A program made the position numbers and the translations under genes. Positions 25,413-34,685 of a stretch of 64,000 bases of DNA are shown piece by piece. Source of the stretch: JBBATK01 sp040398805. Its GTDB lineage: Bacteria > Bacteroidota > Ignavibacteria > Kapaibacteriales > NICIL-2. The notes beneath the pieces were generated by a model, which did no database searches, was not told the origin of the DNA, and saw nothing but the letters and a program-made list of their open reading frames with translations. Position 1 is the first letter of the stretch. The number at the start of each line of letters is the position of its first letter. Location: contig JBBATK010000003.1 of the NCBI GenBank assembly GCA_040398805.1, positions 1-64,000 of the forward strand, written 5' to 3'.

Positions 25413-25908
25413 GGGTCTTACCTATGGATAGTAATCAAACCTCGACGTCGTCCGTCACGTCATCACCATTACCCGCTCCATGCTCACGTGTGTACGGGCA
25501 CCGATGCTCTTCCGTATCGGCCTTGTGTGAACGTCGACCGACGATCACGAACCGATACTCCGTCCTACGTTCGTCATCGCTCACACGCAGTTCACTCTGT
25601 GCGGACGCCAGCCGGTGTCGAGCGTAGGATCGTGCTATCATTCCATCCCCCGGGAAAAGGGAAAAGCAGAGGGACCTTGGCTCCCTGCACTGCCGTCAAC
25701 GTCCCTCAAAGACCTCGTCCCTCAGCACGTCAAGGAGACGGCGCAGTCACACGCAGTGCCAACCGCGACACATTCCACTTCTGGTTCCTACCATTCATGT
25801 CCTCGTAACCGGGAGAAAGCCGGCGACGCTACAATGTGCGGACCGCACGCGCGCGCGTCGAGTTCGTCGAGTTCTTCAGGCTCCTCGGGTTCTTAACCAC
25901 CGGGCGCC
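25413..25908. other. Gene-free stretch between two T9SS cargo genes
   Basis: No ORF here has a believable composition. The plus-strand ORFs at 25488 and 25615 are low-complexity in part and unlike any family I know. GC content stays high. No terminator hairpin with a T-run is obvious for either flanking gene. Confidence 0.5.
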
Positions 25909-27738
25909 TTACCGATTCACGACAATGGGCACGGACACATTGCTACGGGCGGTCCGAAGGGTGATACCATACGCACCGGTAACGAGTCCCTGAAGATCGA
26001 GAGTCAAACGATGGATCCCCGCCTCCATCACCCCTTGCGGCAGGGATGCGACGATCCGACCATGGACATCGGCGATCGTGATCTCCACATCCGTACGGTG
26101 ATCCAGGGAATAGGTGACGACCGTCTGATCGCGCGCGGGATTGGGCGAGAGACCTTCGATATAGGTACCGCGTATTCCGTCATCCTGTTCCGAACCCACC
26201 GCCGTCGTGCTGTCGCTGATGGCTTTGAAACCTGCAGGGTGACCATACGATTCATAGTTAGAGCCACCATAGCAATAGCACATGAACGGTGTGCTGCACC
26301 GCAGACCGTAGAGATTATCTCCCGGGAGAGAACATTCCTTGAAGGCATAGAGTTTTCCGTTCACGCGCTGCTGAAAGATGTCCCTAGTGGCGAACAACGG
26401 GCCGAAGACGGCGGAGAGGGGTCTCCAGTTCCATTGACCGTTCGTCGTAACACCGAACTCAAGGTCTGCAGGAATCCCCTGTGTCGCGGCATCAACCTCG
26501 AAGATGATACCGATCAGATTACTGGTGAATCCCACACCGTTCCGGGTACCCGGTGTGGAGAATATCATGGATGTCTGATACTGCTCGACGGGAAGGATAT
26601 TCATCTGGGAGGGATCGGCGGCCACATTGTCGTCTTCCTGACCGGTATTGAACACCGTCGCGCTAATGGGTTTGTCTGCACTCAGACTGAGGACATTGTT
26701 CCCTGTCGCGTCCACGCGCTGATAGATCCATCCTGTGCCTTCCTTTCCACCCGCAGTCTGGATTACCTTCCAGAGTGAACCGTTATACGACACGCGCGTG
26801 TTGGGTTCCTTCGCGAATACCTTCATGAAGTATCCATTGGTGCGAGACGTATTACGGGGCAATTGCAGATAGCGTCCCCACATGCTTGTCGGTATTTCCA
26901 TCTCCGTGATGAAATCGCACCAACGGATGTTCGTGGGAACATTCGCGCATTGATTACCGGAGATGACTCCAACAGGCTTCGACGCCTTGACCTTCGAACC
27001 AGTCAAGTCGCTCTCCTTATTCGTGGCGCCGTTGCCGATAATCCAGACATCGCCCTTGTTCATCGTGAAGGTCGTGAATTGACCCGACCTCATTCCACCG
27101 GATGAAACTGTTGCCAAGGGACCACCCAGGGTGAATTCGACTTCCGTACCATCATATGCGGCAACGATTGCGGTTTCACTCGGAAGGGACAATCCGCTGT
27201 ACATCCAGCTCATGTCGGCCATGGAGGAGACGATGTATTCCCTTCCGAGGGTCTGAACGGGAAGGGCCAAATAGGTCCCGCTAGTGAAGCTGAATCGGGT
27301 TGCGGCGCATACCACGACCGGGACCGTGGCCGTTATATGCACCGCCGCATTCTGATACACCTGTTCCGGCGGAATACCGCTTTTCGTTGACTTAGAAAAT
27401 ACTTGTCCTATTCCGGGTGCCAATTCGATGGAGACGACGTCGTTCGCTACCAAATCTTTCGTGACCGTGAAGTTCTTCGCCGCCACTTCCACCGTCACAG
27501 TACCCTCAGACGTCGAGGCGATGTAGAGGAGTAGCTTGTTAATATCCGCTGACTCCTCGTAGCATGGAAGAAAGGTCACATAAAACTCCGTTCCCGCATT
27601 ACCCATGGTCTTCAGCGCCGAAGACGTAATCGTATGGATCTCGTCGTGACGAATTTCACCTGATGCGAGAAGTGTCGTAGGGGTAATACACCGGATAACC
27701 GCGAGAATGCACACAAAGGCGAGAGTCGGCACACGCAT
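25909..27738 (-). CDS. T9SS-exported IgGFc-binding-like protein, short paralog
   Basis: From the ATG at 27738 the protein has 609 aa with a signal peptide (MRVPTLAFVCILAVIRCITP). An upstream in-frame ATG at 27795 is possible but would add a second hydrophobic segment. The region up to about residue 510 resembles the IgGFc-binding N-terminal domain of bacterial surface proteins: GNAGTEFYVTFLP, AVHITATVPVVV, LSLPSETAIVAAYDGT, SGNQCANVPT, VFNTGQEDD. The last 85 residues (LSPNPARDQTVVTYSL to SVPIVVNR) form a T9SS sorting domain. It is the tandem neighbour of a longer paralog. Function beyond surface exposure is unknown. Confidence 0.85.
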   Translation of the reverse strand: MRVPTLAFVCILAVIRCITPTTLLASGEIRHDEIHTITSSALKTMGNAGTEFYVTFLPCYEESADINKLLLYIASTSEGTVTVEVAAKNFTVTKDLVANDVVSIELAPGIGQVFSKSTKSGIPPEQVYQNAAVHITATVPVVVCAATRFSFTSGTYLALPVQTLGREYIVSSMADMSWMYSGLSLPSETAIVAAYDGTEVEFTLGGPLATVSSGGMRSGQFTTFTMNKGDVWIIGNGATNKESDLTGSKVKASKPVGVISGNQCANVPTNIRWCDFITEMEIPTSMWGRYLQLPRNTSRTNGYFMKVFAKEPNTRVSYNGSLWKVIQTAGGKEGTGWIYQRVDATGNNVLSLSADKPISATVFNTGQEDDNVAADPSQMNILPVEQYQTSMIFSTPGTRNGVGFTSNLIGIIFEVDAATQGIPADLEFGVTTNGQWNWRPLSAVFGPLFATRDIFQQRVNGKLYAFKECSLPGDNLYGLRCSTPFMCYCYGGSNYESYGHPAGFKAISDSTTAVGSEQDDGIRGTYIEGLSPNPARDQTVVTYSLDHRTDVEITIADVHGRIVASLPQGVMEAGIHRLTLDLQGLVTGAYGITLRTARSNVSVPIVVNR

Positions 27739-27975
27739 AATGATAACGCAGCAAGGAAGAGTAGCAATGACCGATGCGGTAAGCATTTTTACCATTTCGT
27801 GGCTCAAAGTACGATTTTCTCTTTTCACGCATGATGAACAACCGACATTTTCAGAAATAAAGAATGAACCTCCGCAACGGATGAACGTAGATACATACGC
27901 TCCGACAAGGCAATAGGTTTCGGTCCCCACCTTTTTTACTTCGCGTTGTACGTACCGCTTTCGAGCCGAAAGTCA

Positions 27976-30900
27976 TCATCGAGTGACCACGAACGGCACG
28001 GAAACGCTTCTCTGCAGAGTGCGTAGCGTGAGGAAATAGGAAGCCTGGGCCAATGGGTCGGTGTTCATGATCACCGTATGACGCCCCTCGTCTTGTTGAC
28101 CTTTGGCGATTCGTACGATTGTTCGTCCCTGATTGTCCGTGACGACTAACTCCACATCCGTCCGTTGATCAAGACGGTAAGAGATACGAATAGGCCCTTT
28201 GGCCGGATTAGGTTCCACTGTAAGTGTGTTGGAAGAATCCGCAATTGCAGATACGGTGAATGTCTGATACACGGTAATCGGTCCAGGTTGCGCTTCGCAT
28301 CGAAGTGCATACTTTGTCGGTGGAGTGGATATCATGGGATTATATTTCATGCTAACTACCAATGATTTTCCCGCCGTTAGAGGGAGCGTTGCCGGGTTGC
28401 TTGGTAAGGTTATGTCGTTACGCACGACACCTACCCAAGAAAAATCGATATCCGTCAAGTCCACGTTTGTCTTGCTTGTGTTTGTTATAATTACCGGGAT
28501 ATCCACGGAAGACCCGACGGGAACAGCGACATCCGGGATTGTCACCATCATTTCCAGGGGAGGTCCGTATCCGATGATCGTAACATCGAAACTGGCACTG
28601 ACAGTTACTGGACCCGGTTGAGCAGCACATACAAGCGTGTAACGTGTGGTAGGACCTTTCGTTTTCGGAGTGTACAGGATGTAGACAACAGCGCTCCGAC
28701 CCGGTAGAATCGGCAGATTCGGTTTGTCTGGCAATACGAATTCACTATTCACTATTCCTTGCCATCTGAAGTCGATGTCAGTCATGTCGATGGCTATCTT
28801 ACTGGTGTTCACGATTGTCACCGGTATAGAAACGGTAGTGTCCATTTTCACCGTGACAGCGGGAATCTGGACGGTGTACTCGAGAACACCACCGGTTGCT
28901 GAGCCATTCCACGTGGAGATCTTCTCGGTCTCGGCATCGGAGACGGTGTTGAGTTCAGCCTTGTTGGTGCCAAGATCCTTCGGCTGGTACCAAGCGTCGA
29001 ATCCCGTGGATACTTCGCCCGCCTTGAGGGACAACGGTAACTTCAGCGCGGTCTTATCGAAGGACATACGCTCTGAACCGATGTCGGTTTGACCACCAAT
29101 GCCGACTTCCGTTCCGGTACCACCGACTGTGATGTCGGTAACCTTGACGGAGTCGTAGAACTCCCACGCCGGGGTCGTAGTCTTCGAGAGATTGGTGATT
29201 CTCCACTTCTTCGTGTCGGCAGGGTTAGGGCCAAGCAAGGAAAGCGGAGTGAAGTTCACATCATCGATGATGATTCGCGGAACGACACCGACACCAAATG
29301 CTTGGAACAAAGCACTGTCGTTATCGTCTCGCGTAAAGTTGATGACTAAATCATCGTTTACTGTCGTGTCCGGCTTGTACGAGATGTCGTAGGTCTTTGT
29401 TTCTCCTGCCTGAATATCGAGGCCGGTAAATTGGTTGAGATTAGGCAAGACGAAATGAGCCGCGTTACCACGAGTTACGGTTGCTTTCGCGATTTTCACC
29501 GGCGCTGTACCCGAATTCGAAAGGATGATTTTCGCGGGCGCGTTTGTTACATCCGTGGAGTACGGTCCAGTATAGTTCTTGTTGCCTGAGATACGACGAC
29601 GACCGAAGTCGATCAAGTTCGAGCTCAGACCCGGCTTGATACCGACACCGCTGATGATACAGACGCTATCGACGGATTCTGCATCACTGGAGAAGGTGAT
29701 GGTTGCGTTGAAGTTACCGGTGACAGTCGGAGCGAAGGTCACATCGAACGACCGCGTGTTTCCATTGACGCTCCCAATTGGGTCGAGCAACAAAGGTGTG
29801 GAAGTCGTTACGAGATCGGAGGTGCTGGTGAAGGGGGAGCCCGCAGGAAGCACGCCGGACTGAGTGCTTACCGTAAGCTTGACGCTACCCTCATTCGAGA
29901 CGATGAAAGATTTTCTTGACGTCGTGCCGACGACGACCCGCGCGAAGCTTATATCCGAGACATTGATGATAGGTGCACCGGTTCGGCCCTTCACGAGAGA
30001 ACGATATCTGAAGGCGCAGTCATTACCGACGCCGATAGAGTCTTCGATCTCACCGTCAATATTCGCAGAATATTGAACCGTGACAATCTTCGTCGCTCCA
30101 GGTTCCAGTTCAATGGGAAGAATCTGCGACACATCAGGCACGAAGCTGAAGACGCCACGCCCTCCGCCCTTGAACTCTAGACGACCAATCGTGACTTTTG
30201 CAGTCCCCTCATTCTTGATGAAGATATCCTTGGTCATACGCTCGTTCTTCTTCATTCTACCAAAATCCACAACTGTCGCACTGACAGAGACATTAGGGAC
30301 CTGATAGTCAACCTCTGCGCACGACTGATTTCCCGCGCGGTCCTCGAAAACCACGAGGGCATGGGCATCTTTACTAGCATCCGCGACGGTAAGGCGCCAG
30401 CGAGTAGCCCTTGATATGCCCGGAACGAACTGGTCGAGGCTCAGTATGTAGTTCCTCGAGGTCGCCAAATCGAGCCTTACGGATCCGAGGTTTGAACGTA
30501 CGTTATCATCATTCGGCATGTCATTGACAGTCGCGGGCTCGAAAACGCCGACACTTCCATCACAACGTCCCGTGAACGACACAACAGGCGCAGACGTGTC
30601 GGGTGTGACGTCTCTCATAGCCCCAGATGCGGGATGACCGTACGAGTCATAATCCGATCCGCCGTACGAATAGCACATGATAGGTGTGCCGCAGCGGATT
30701 GCGTAAACATTATCTGATGGCAACGTACACTCCTTGAACGCATACGTCTTGCCATTCACCTCTTCCCGGTAAATATCTTTCGCATCGAAGGAAGGTCCGA
30801 ATACCGCACTAAGTGCACGCCAATTGAACTGACCGTTGACTGACGTTCCGAACTCGAGGTCCTTAGGTATCCCTTGTGTCACTGGGTCTACCTCGAAGAT

Positions 30901-32121
30901 TATTCCGATGTAGTTCTTCGTAAAGCCGTTCCCTCCTCGTGAGCCCGGTGTGCAGAAAACGAAACTCCTTTGATACTGCTCCACAGGTAACACATTCATC
31001 TGAAAGGGATCGGTCGAGACTCCATCGTCTTCCTGTCCGGTATTGAACACAGTCACGCTAATCGGTGCATCAGCGCTAAGACTGACTACGTTGTTACCGC
31101 TCGGGTCTACCCGCTGGTAGAACCATCCCTTATCTTGCTGTCCTCCAACCGTCTGAGTCGTTTTCCACGGCGCGCCGTTGTACCGTATCGATGTGTTCGC
31201 CTGCTTCGAGAACACTTTCATGAAGTATCCGTTCTTTCTTGACACGTATTTCGGTATCAAAACACTCCTTCCCCACATCTCCGTCGGCAGCTCCATCTCT
31301 GAAATGAAATCACACCAACGCAACGTGGTCGGAACATTGGCGCATTGGTTGCCGGAGACTACACCGACCGGCTTTGATGCCTTGATCACCGATCCACTCA
31401 TATCGCCCTCTTTCGAGTTGGCGTCATTCCCTATCACCCAAACATCGCCCTTGTTCATCATGAAACTCTTCGTTTGACCAGGTCTCATTCCGCCGCCGGA
31501 AACCGTTACGCTTGGTCCACCAAGGGTGAAGTCGACACGTGTGCCGTCGTATGCCGCCACGATGGCCGTTTCGCTCGGAAGTGAAAGACCGCCATACATC
31601 CAGCTCATGTCCGCCATGGACGCCACGACGTACTCCTTGCCAAGCGTGTGGACCGGAATGGCCATGAACGAGTCGCTGGTATAGTTGAAGCGTGTAACGC
31701 CGTACACGACCACGGGAACGGTCGCCTTGACGTGGACCGCCGCGTCCTGATACACCTGCTCGGGCGGGATACTACCGTTGATGCCCTTCGAGAACGCTTG
31801 AGCGATACCCGGACCCAACTCGACCGGAATGATGTCATTGGGAATGAGCTTTTTTATGGTCTTGAATCCTTTTCCGCCCACCTCCACGGTTACATCACCG
31901 TCGGATGCGGCAGTGATGTACAACATGAGCTTATTGTTTCCGGCCTCCTCATAACACGGCACGAACGTGAAATAGAATTCCGTACCGGCATTGCCGGTAG
32001 TTTTCAGTGCCGCACACATAGCCGTGCGTATCTCATCTTGCGTTCGGTCATGATCGGCAAAGAGGCATAACCCGAAGAGAAAGAGACTTACTCTTGTGAT
32101 TATGATGCATGCTTTCTTCAT
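27976..32121 (-). CDS. T9SS-exported IgGFc-binding-like protein with choice-of-anchor-D modules, long paralog
   Basis: From the ATG at 32121 (GAGGA ribosome site six bases upstream) the protein has 1381 aa. A signal peptide is followed by the same IgGFc-binding-like region as the short paralog (about 35-545). Then come ASH/choice-of-anchor-D type modules with repeated features (VVDFGRMKKNE, SFARVVVGTTSRKSF, LIDFGRRRISG). Near the C-terminus are two similar units of about 105 residues that share TDIDF, NTSK and AQPGP. The protein ends with a T9SS sorting domain (VEPNPAKGPIRISYRL to SVPFVVTR). It is expected to be surface-anchored. The 237-bp gap to the short paralog leaves room for a separate promoter. 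Confidence 0.88.
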   Translation of the reverse strand: MKKACIIITRVSLFLFGLCLFADHDRTQDEIRTAMCAALKTTGNAGTEFYFTFVPCYEEAGNNKLMLYITAASDGDVTVEVGGKGFKTIKKLIPNDIIPVELGPGIAQAFSKGINGSIPPEQVYQDAAVHVKATVPVVVYGVTRFNYTSDSFMAIPVHTLGKEYVVASMADMSWMYGGLSLPSETAIVAAYDGTRVDFTLGGPSVTVSGGGMRPGQTKSFMMNKGDVWVIGNDANSKEGDMSGSVIKASKPVGVVSGNQCANVPTTLRWCDFISEMELPTEMWGRSVLIPKYVSRKNGYFMKVFSKQANTSIRYNGAPWKTTQTVGGQQDKGWFYQRVDPSGNNVVSLSADAPISVTVFNTGQEDDGVSTDPFQMNVLPVEQYQRSFVFCTPGSRGGNGFTKNYIGIIFEVDPVTQGIPKDLEFGTSVNGQFNWRALSAVFGPSFDAKDIYREEVNGKTYAFKECTLPSDNVYAIRCGTPIMCYSYGGSDYDSYGHPASGAMRDVTPDTSAPVVSFTGRCDGSVGVFEPATVNDMPNDDNVRSNLGSVRLDLATSRNYILSLDQFVPGISRATRWRLTVADASKDAHALVVFEDRAGNQSCAEVDYQVPNVSVSATVVDFGRMKKNERMTKDIFIKNEGTAKVTIGRLEFKGGGRGVFSFVPDVSQILPIELEPGATKIVTVQYSANIDGEIEDSIGVGNDCAFRYRSLVKGRTGAPIINVSDISFARVVVGTTSRKSFIVSNEGSVKLTVSTQSGVLPAGSPFTSTSDLVTTSTPLLLDPIGSVNGNTRSFDVTFAPTVTGNFNATITFSSDAESVDSVCIISGVGIKPGLSSNLIDFGRRRISGNKNYTGPYSTDVTNAPAKIILSNSGTAPVKIAKATVTRGNAAHFVLPNLNQFTGLDIQAGETKTYDISYKPDTTVNDDLVINFTRDDNDSALFQAFGVGVVPRIIIDDVNFTPLSLLGPNPADTKKWRITNLSKTTTPAWEFYDSVKVTDITVGGTGTEVGIGGQTDIGSERMSFDKTALKLPLSLKAGEVSTGFDAWYQPKDLGTNKAELNTVSDAETEKISTWNGSATGGVLEYTVQIPAVTVKMDTTVSIPVTIVNTSKIAIDMTDIDFRWQGIVNSEFVLPDKPNLPILPGRSAVVYILYTPKTKGPTTRYTLVCAAQPGPVTVSASFDVTIIGYGPPLEMMVTIPDVAVPVGSSVDIPVIITNTSKTNVDLTDIDFSWVGVVRNDITLPSNPATLPLTAGKSLVVSMKYNPMISTPPTKYALRCEAQPGPITVYQTFTVSAIADSSNTLTVEPNPAKGPIRISYRLDQRTDVELVVTDNQGRTIVRIAKGQQDEGRHTVIMNTDPLAQASYFLTLRTLQRSVSVPFVVTR

Positions 32122-32755
32122 TCGTGTTCCTCGCTCATTGAATGTTTTTTGGTGATCATACTGTACATCAATCGGCAGACATTCCTTCTCAACCTGATGC
32201 AAATGCCAAAGTGCTCGAAACCGATCCAGCCACTCGTCGCGTCCGTATAAGGTATCCCCTTCCCGCAATTCTCCTATCGCACAATCAACACCTTCTTTGG
32301 TGCAGTATCTTGCTTGGATTCGAGGATGATATCATGGATACTATGGATCTATGAAGGCTTCTCGCCGCTTGCACGTCGATGGTATGGATTTCTTGTTTCT
32401 CGGACTCGAGATACTCGCCCGTTCTGCGCATGACAGACAAGCACTTGTAGCTTCTCTCGGCCGTGGTATAGCAGTGACCTCTTAGATAGCGCATAGAGGT
32501 CAGACGGACAACACCTCAGTTAGGGGTTTCCATGTTGCCAGTCGCTCGCCGACTCCCGAACAGACCTTCATGGGCACGAACTTGACCCCTTCCCAAGCAC
32601 ACTCCCGTTCCCTACCGTTCGAACACGCCATAATCTTCGAACGTTTTCGTTCCGCTGAGGAACTTCCCTCTTAACCGACACGCCCACAATAGCACGTTCG
32701 TAGTATTTTCCCCGCCCCTCCCCACCTCCGCCGTAGGGGTTATTTTGCACGGACT
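32122..32755. other. Gene-free stretch upstream of the long IgGFc-like gene
   Basis: This divergent intergenic region of 634 bp serves the minus-strand surface protein and the plus-strand ABC exporter. On the minus strand, 32336-32274 reads HDIILESKQDTAPKKVLIVR then a stop, which resembles the tail of a T9SS sorting domain, but a stop codon lies a few codons upstream in that frame. It may be a decayed gene end or chance. I see no other coding signal. Confidence 0.4.
32741..32747 (+). promoter_or_regulatory. TATTTTG promoter-like box just upstream of the ABC exporter gene
   Basis: TATTTTGCAC resembles the TATTTTTGCAC box found elsewhere in the window, one T shorter. It ends 8 nt before the ATG at 32756, so if it is the -7 box the mRNA would be leaderless or nearly so. 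Confidence 0.35.
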
Positions 32756-34609
32756 ATGACTTCAGCAAACATTTCAGCACCTGCCACCGCGCAGAAGTCG
32801 GACGCAAAGGACTCGGAGAAAAAGCCGCCCGTGCGTCTTCTGCGACGTCTCTTGCGCTTCCTCTTGCCCTACAAGTGGTGGATCGCGCTCGGCCTTGTCG
32901 TCACGATCGTGTCGTCGGCTCTCGGACCCCTGCGTCCGCGCCTTGTGCAACTCGGCATCGATAATTACATCCGTGCGGGCAACCCCCACGACCTTCTCAA
33001 TCACTGCCTGCTCATTCTGGGTGTGCTGATCCTTCAGGGCGTGCTGCAGTTCACCCTAACATACCTGATGCAATGGGTGGGACAGAAGGCCCTGCTCGAT
33101 ATCCGCATGGTGGTGTTCGATCATATACAGCGCTTACCACTGCGGGTGTTCGATACGACGCCCGTTGGACGACTGGTCACGCGTGTCACGAACGACGTCG
33201 AGGCGCTCAACGAACTCTTCTCCTCGGGCGTCGTCCTCATCATCAACGACATCCTCGTCCTTGCGTGGATACTCGGCTTCATGCTCAGCATTCAGTGGGA
33301 ACTCACGCTCTACACCATCGCCGTCCTTCCATTCCTGCTCACGGCCGCCACCATCTTCCGCAGGAACGTCCGCATCGTGTATGGTCACATCCGCGTGCAG
33401 ATCGCCCGTATGAATTCGTTCCTTAACGAGTACATCACCGGCGTCACCACCGTGCAGATGTTCAATCAGCAGAAACAGCAAGCCGCGCAGTTCGATGAGA
33501 TCAACGCCGAGCACACGCGCCTGCAGATACAGTCCATCTCGTACTACGCCATCTTCTTCCCTGTCGTGGAAATGCTGTCGAGCATCGCCATCTGCACGGT
33601 GTTGTGGTATGCCGGCGGACATTACCTGTCGGGCTTCATGACCATCGGTACGCTCGTCTCCTTCGTGATGTACGCGGAAATGTTCTTCCGTCCCGTGCGC
33701 GACCTCACGGAAAAGTACAACACCCTGCAAAGCGCCGTCACGGCCTCCGAGCGCATCTTCGATCTGCTCGATCAACCCACGGAGCAGACCGAGCAGGAGG
33801 CCTCCAGCCTCGTCACGGCCGGCATCCCCGCACAGCCGCTCACGACCGCCATCCACGTGGATCATCTGAACTTCAGCTACACGCCAGACCGTCCGGTGCT
33901 CCGGGATATCAGCTTCACCGTCCGCAAAGGCGAGATGGTGGCGCTCGTCGGTGCCACCGGCAGCGGAAAAAGCACGATCATCAACATGCTCTGCGGCTTC
34001 TACGAATACCAAAGCGGTTCCATCCGCATCGATGGAACCGAGCTTCGCGATCTGGACCGGAAGAGTCACCGCTCGCGCATCGCGCTGGTGCTGCAGGACG
34101 TGTTCCTGTTCTCCCGGTCGGTGCGGGATAACATCCTTATGGGTCGTACGACCATCACCGACGAACACATGCGGACCGTTGCGGCATCCATCGGCGCGGA
34201 CTTCATCGACAGTCTGCCGAACGGGTACGACACCCAGGTGATGGAACGCGGAAGCACGCTGTCCACCGGACAGAAGCAACTGCTTTCCTTCGCCCGCGCC
34301 ATCGTCAGCGATCCCGAAATCATCATCCTCGATGAAGCCACCGCGAGCATCGATACCGAAACGGAACAGCTCATCGACAGAGCCATGGAAAAAACACTGA
34401 AGGGTCGCACGAGCATCGTCATCGCGCACCGCTTGTCCACCATTCAACGGGCGGACAGGATCATCGTGCTCCACCATGGCAGTATCGCCGAACAAGGAAC
34501 GCACGACGAACTGTTACGTCATAAGGGTCTCTATTCCAAGCTTCATCGCTTGCAGTACGCACAGCCGCACATGTCGGCTGCGCCGCCCGCGGCACCGGCC
34601 ACTGCGTGA
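32756..34609 (+). CDS. ABC exporter, fused membrane and ATPase domains (MsbA/MdlB-like)
   Basis: The 617-aa half-transporter has a six-helix membrane domain (about 35-330) with the usual coupling segment FDTTPVGRLVTRVTNDV. The ATPase domain has GATGSGKSTIINMLCGFY (Walker A, near 400), LSTGQKQLLSFARAI (signature) and ILDEATASIDTETE (Walker B). The signature LSTGQ rather than LSGGQ is common in the MdlB group. It should act as a homo- or heterodimer exporting lipids or hydrophobic compounds. No partner half-transporter is adjacent. The N-terminal 25 residues are a Lys/Ala-rich tail. Confidence 0.92.
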   Translation: MTSANISAPATAQKSDAKDSEKKPPVRLLRRLLRFLLPYKWWIALGLVVTIVSSALGPLRPRLVQLGIDNYIRAGNPHDLLNHCLLILGVLILQGVLQFTLTYLMQWVGQKALLDIRMVVFDHIQRLPLRVFDTTPVGRLVTRVTNDVEALNELFSSGVVLIINDILVLAWILGFMLSIQWELTLYTIAVLPFLLTAATIFRRNVRIVYGHIRVQIARMNSFLNEYITGVTTVQMFNQQKQQAAQFDEINAEHTRLQIQSISYYAIFFPVVEMLSSIAICTVLWYAGGHYLSGFMTIGTLVSFVMYAEMFFRPVRDLTEKYNTLQSAVTASERIFDLLDQPTEQTEQEASSLVTAGIPAQPLTTAIHVDHLNFSYTPDRPVLRDISFTVRKGEMVALVGATGSGKSTIINMLCGFYEYQSGSIRIDGTELRDLDRKSHRSRIALVLQDVFLFSRSVRDNILMGRTTITDEHMRTVAASIGADFIDSLPNGYDTQVMERGSTLSTGQKQLLSFARAIVSDPEIIILDEATASIDTETEQLIDRAMEKTLKGRTSIVIAHRLSTIQRADRIIVLHHGSIAEQGTHDELLRHKGLYSKLHRLQYAQPHMSAAPPAAPATA

Positions 34610-34685
34610 GCGGCTGCCGCTCAGTCATGGCGGTGAGCATTTCTTGAGGTCAATGTAAATCCCCGGACGAACGAGGACACACGGT

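Noticed and set aside
25488..25896. Small plus-strand ORFs of about 95-105 codons
   Set aside because: Low-complexity Ser-rich ends, no ribosome site, no family resemblance.
32285..32494. A 69-codon minus-strand ORF upstream of the long paralog
   Set aside because: No domain sense or ribosome site.
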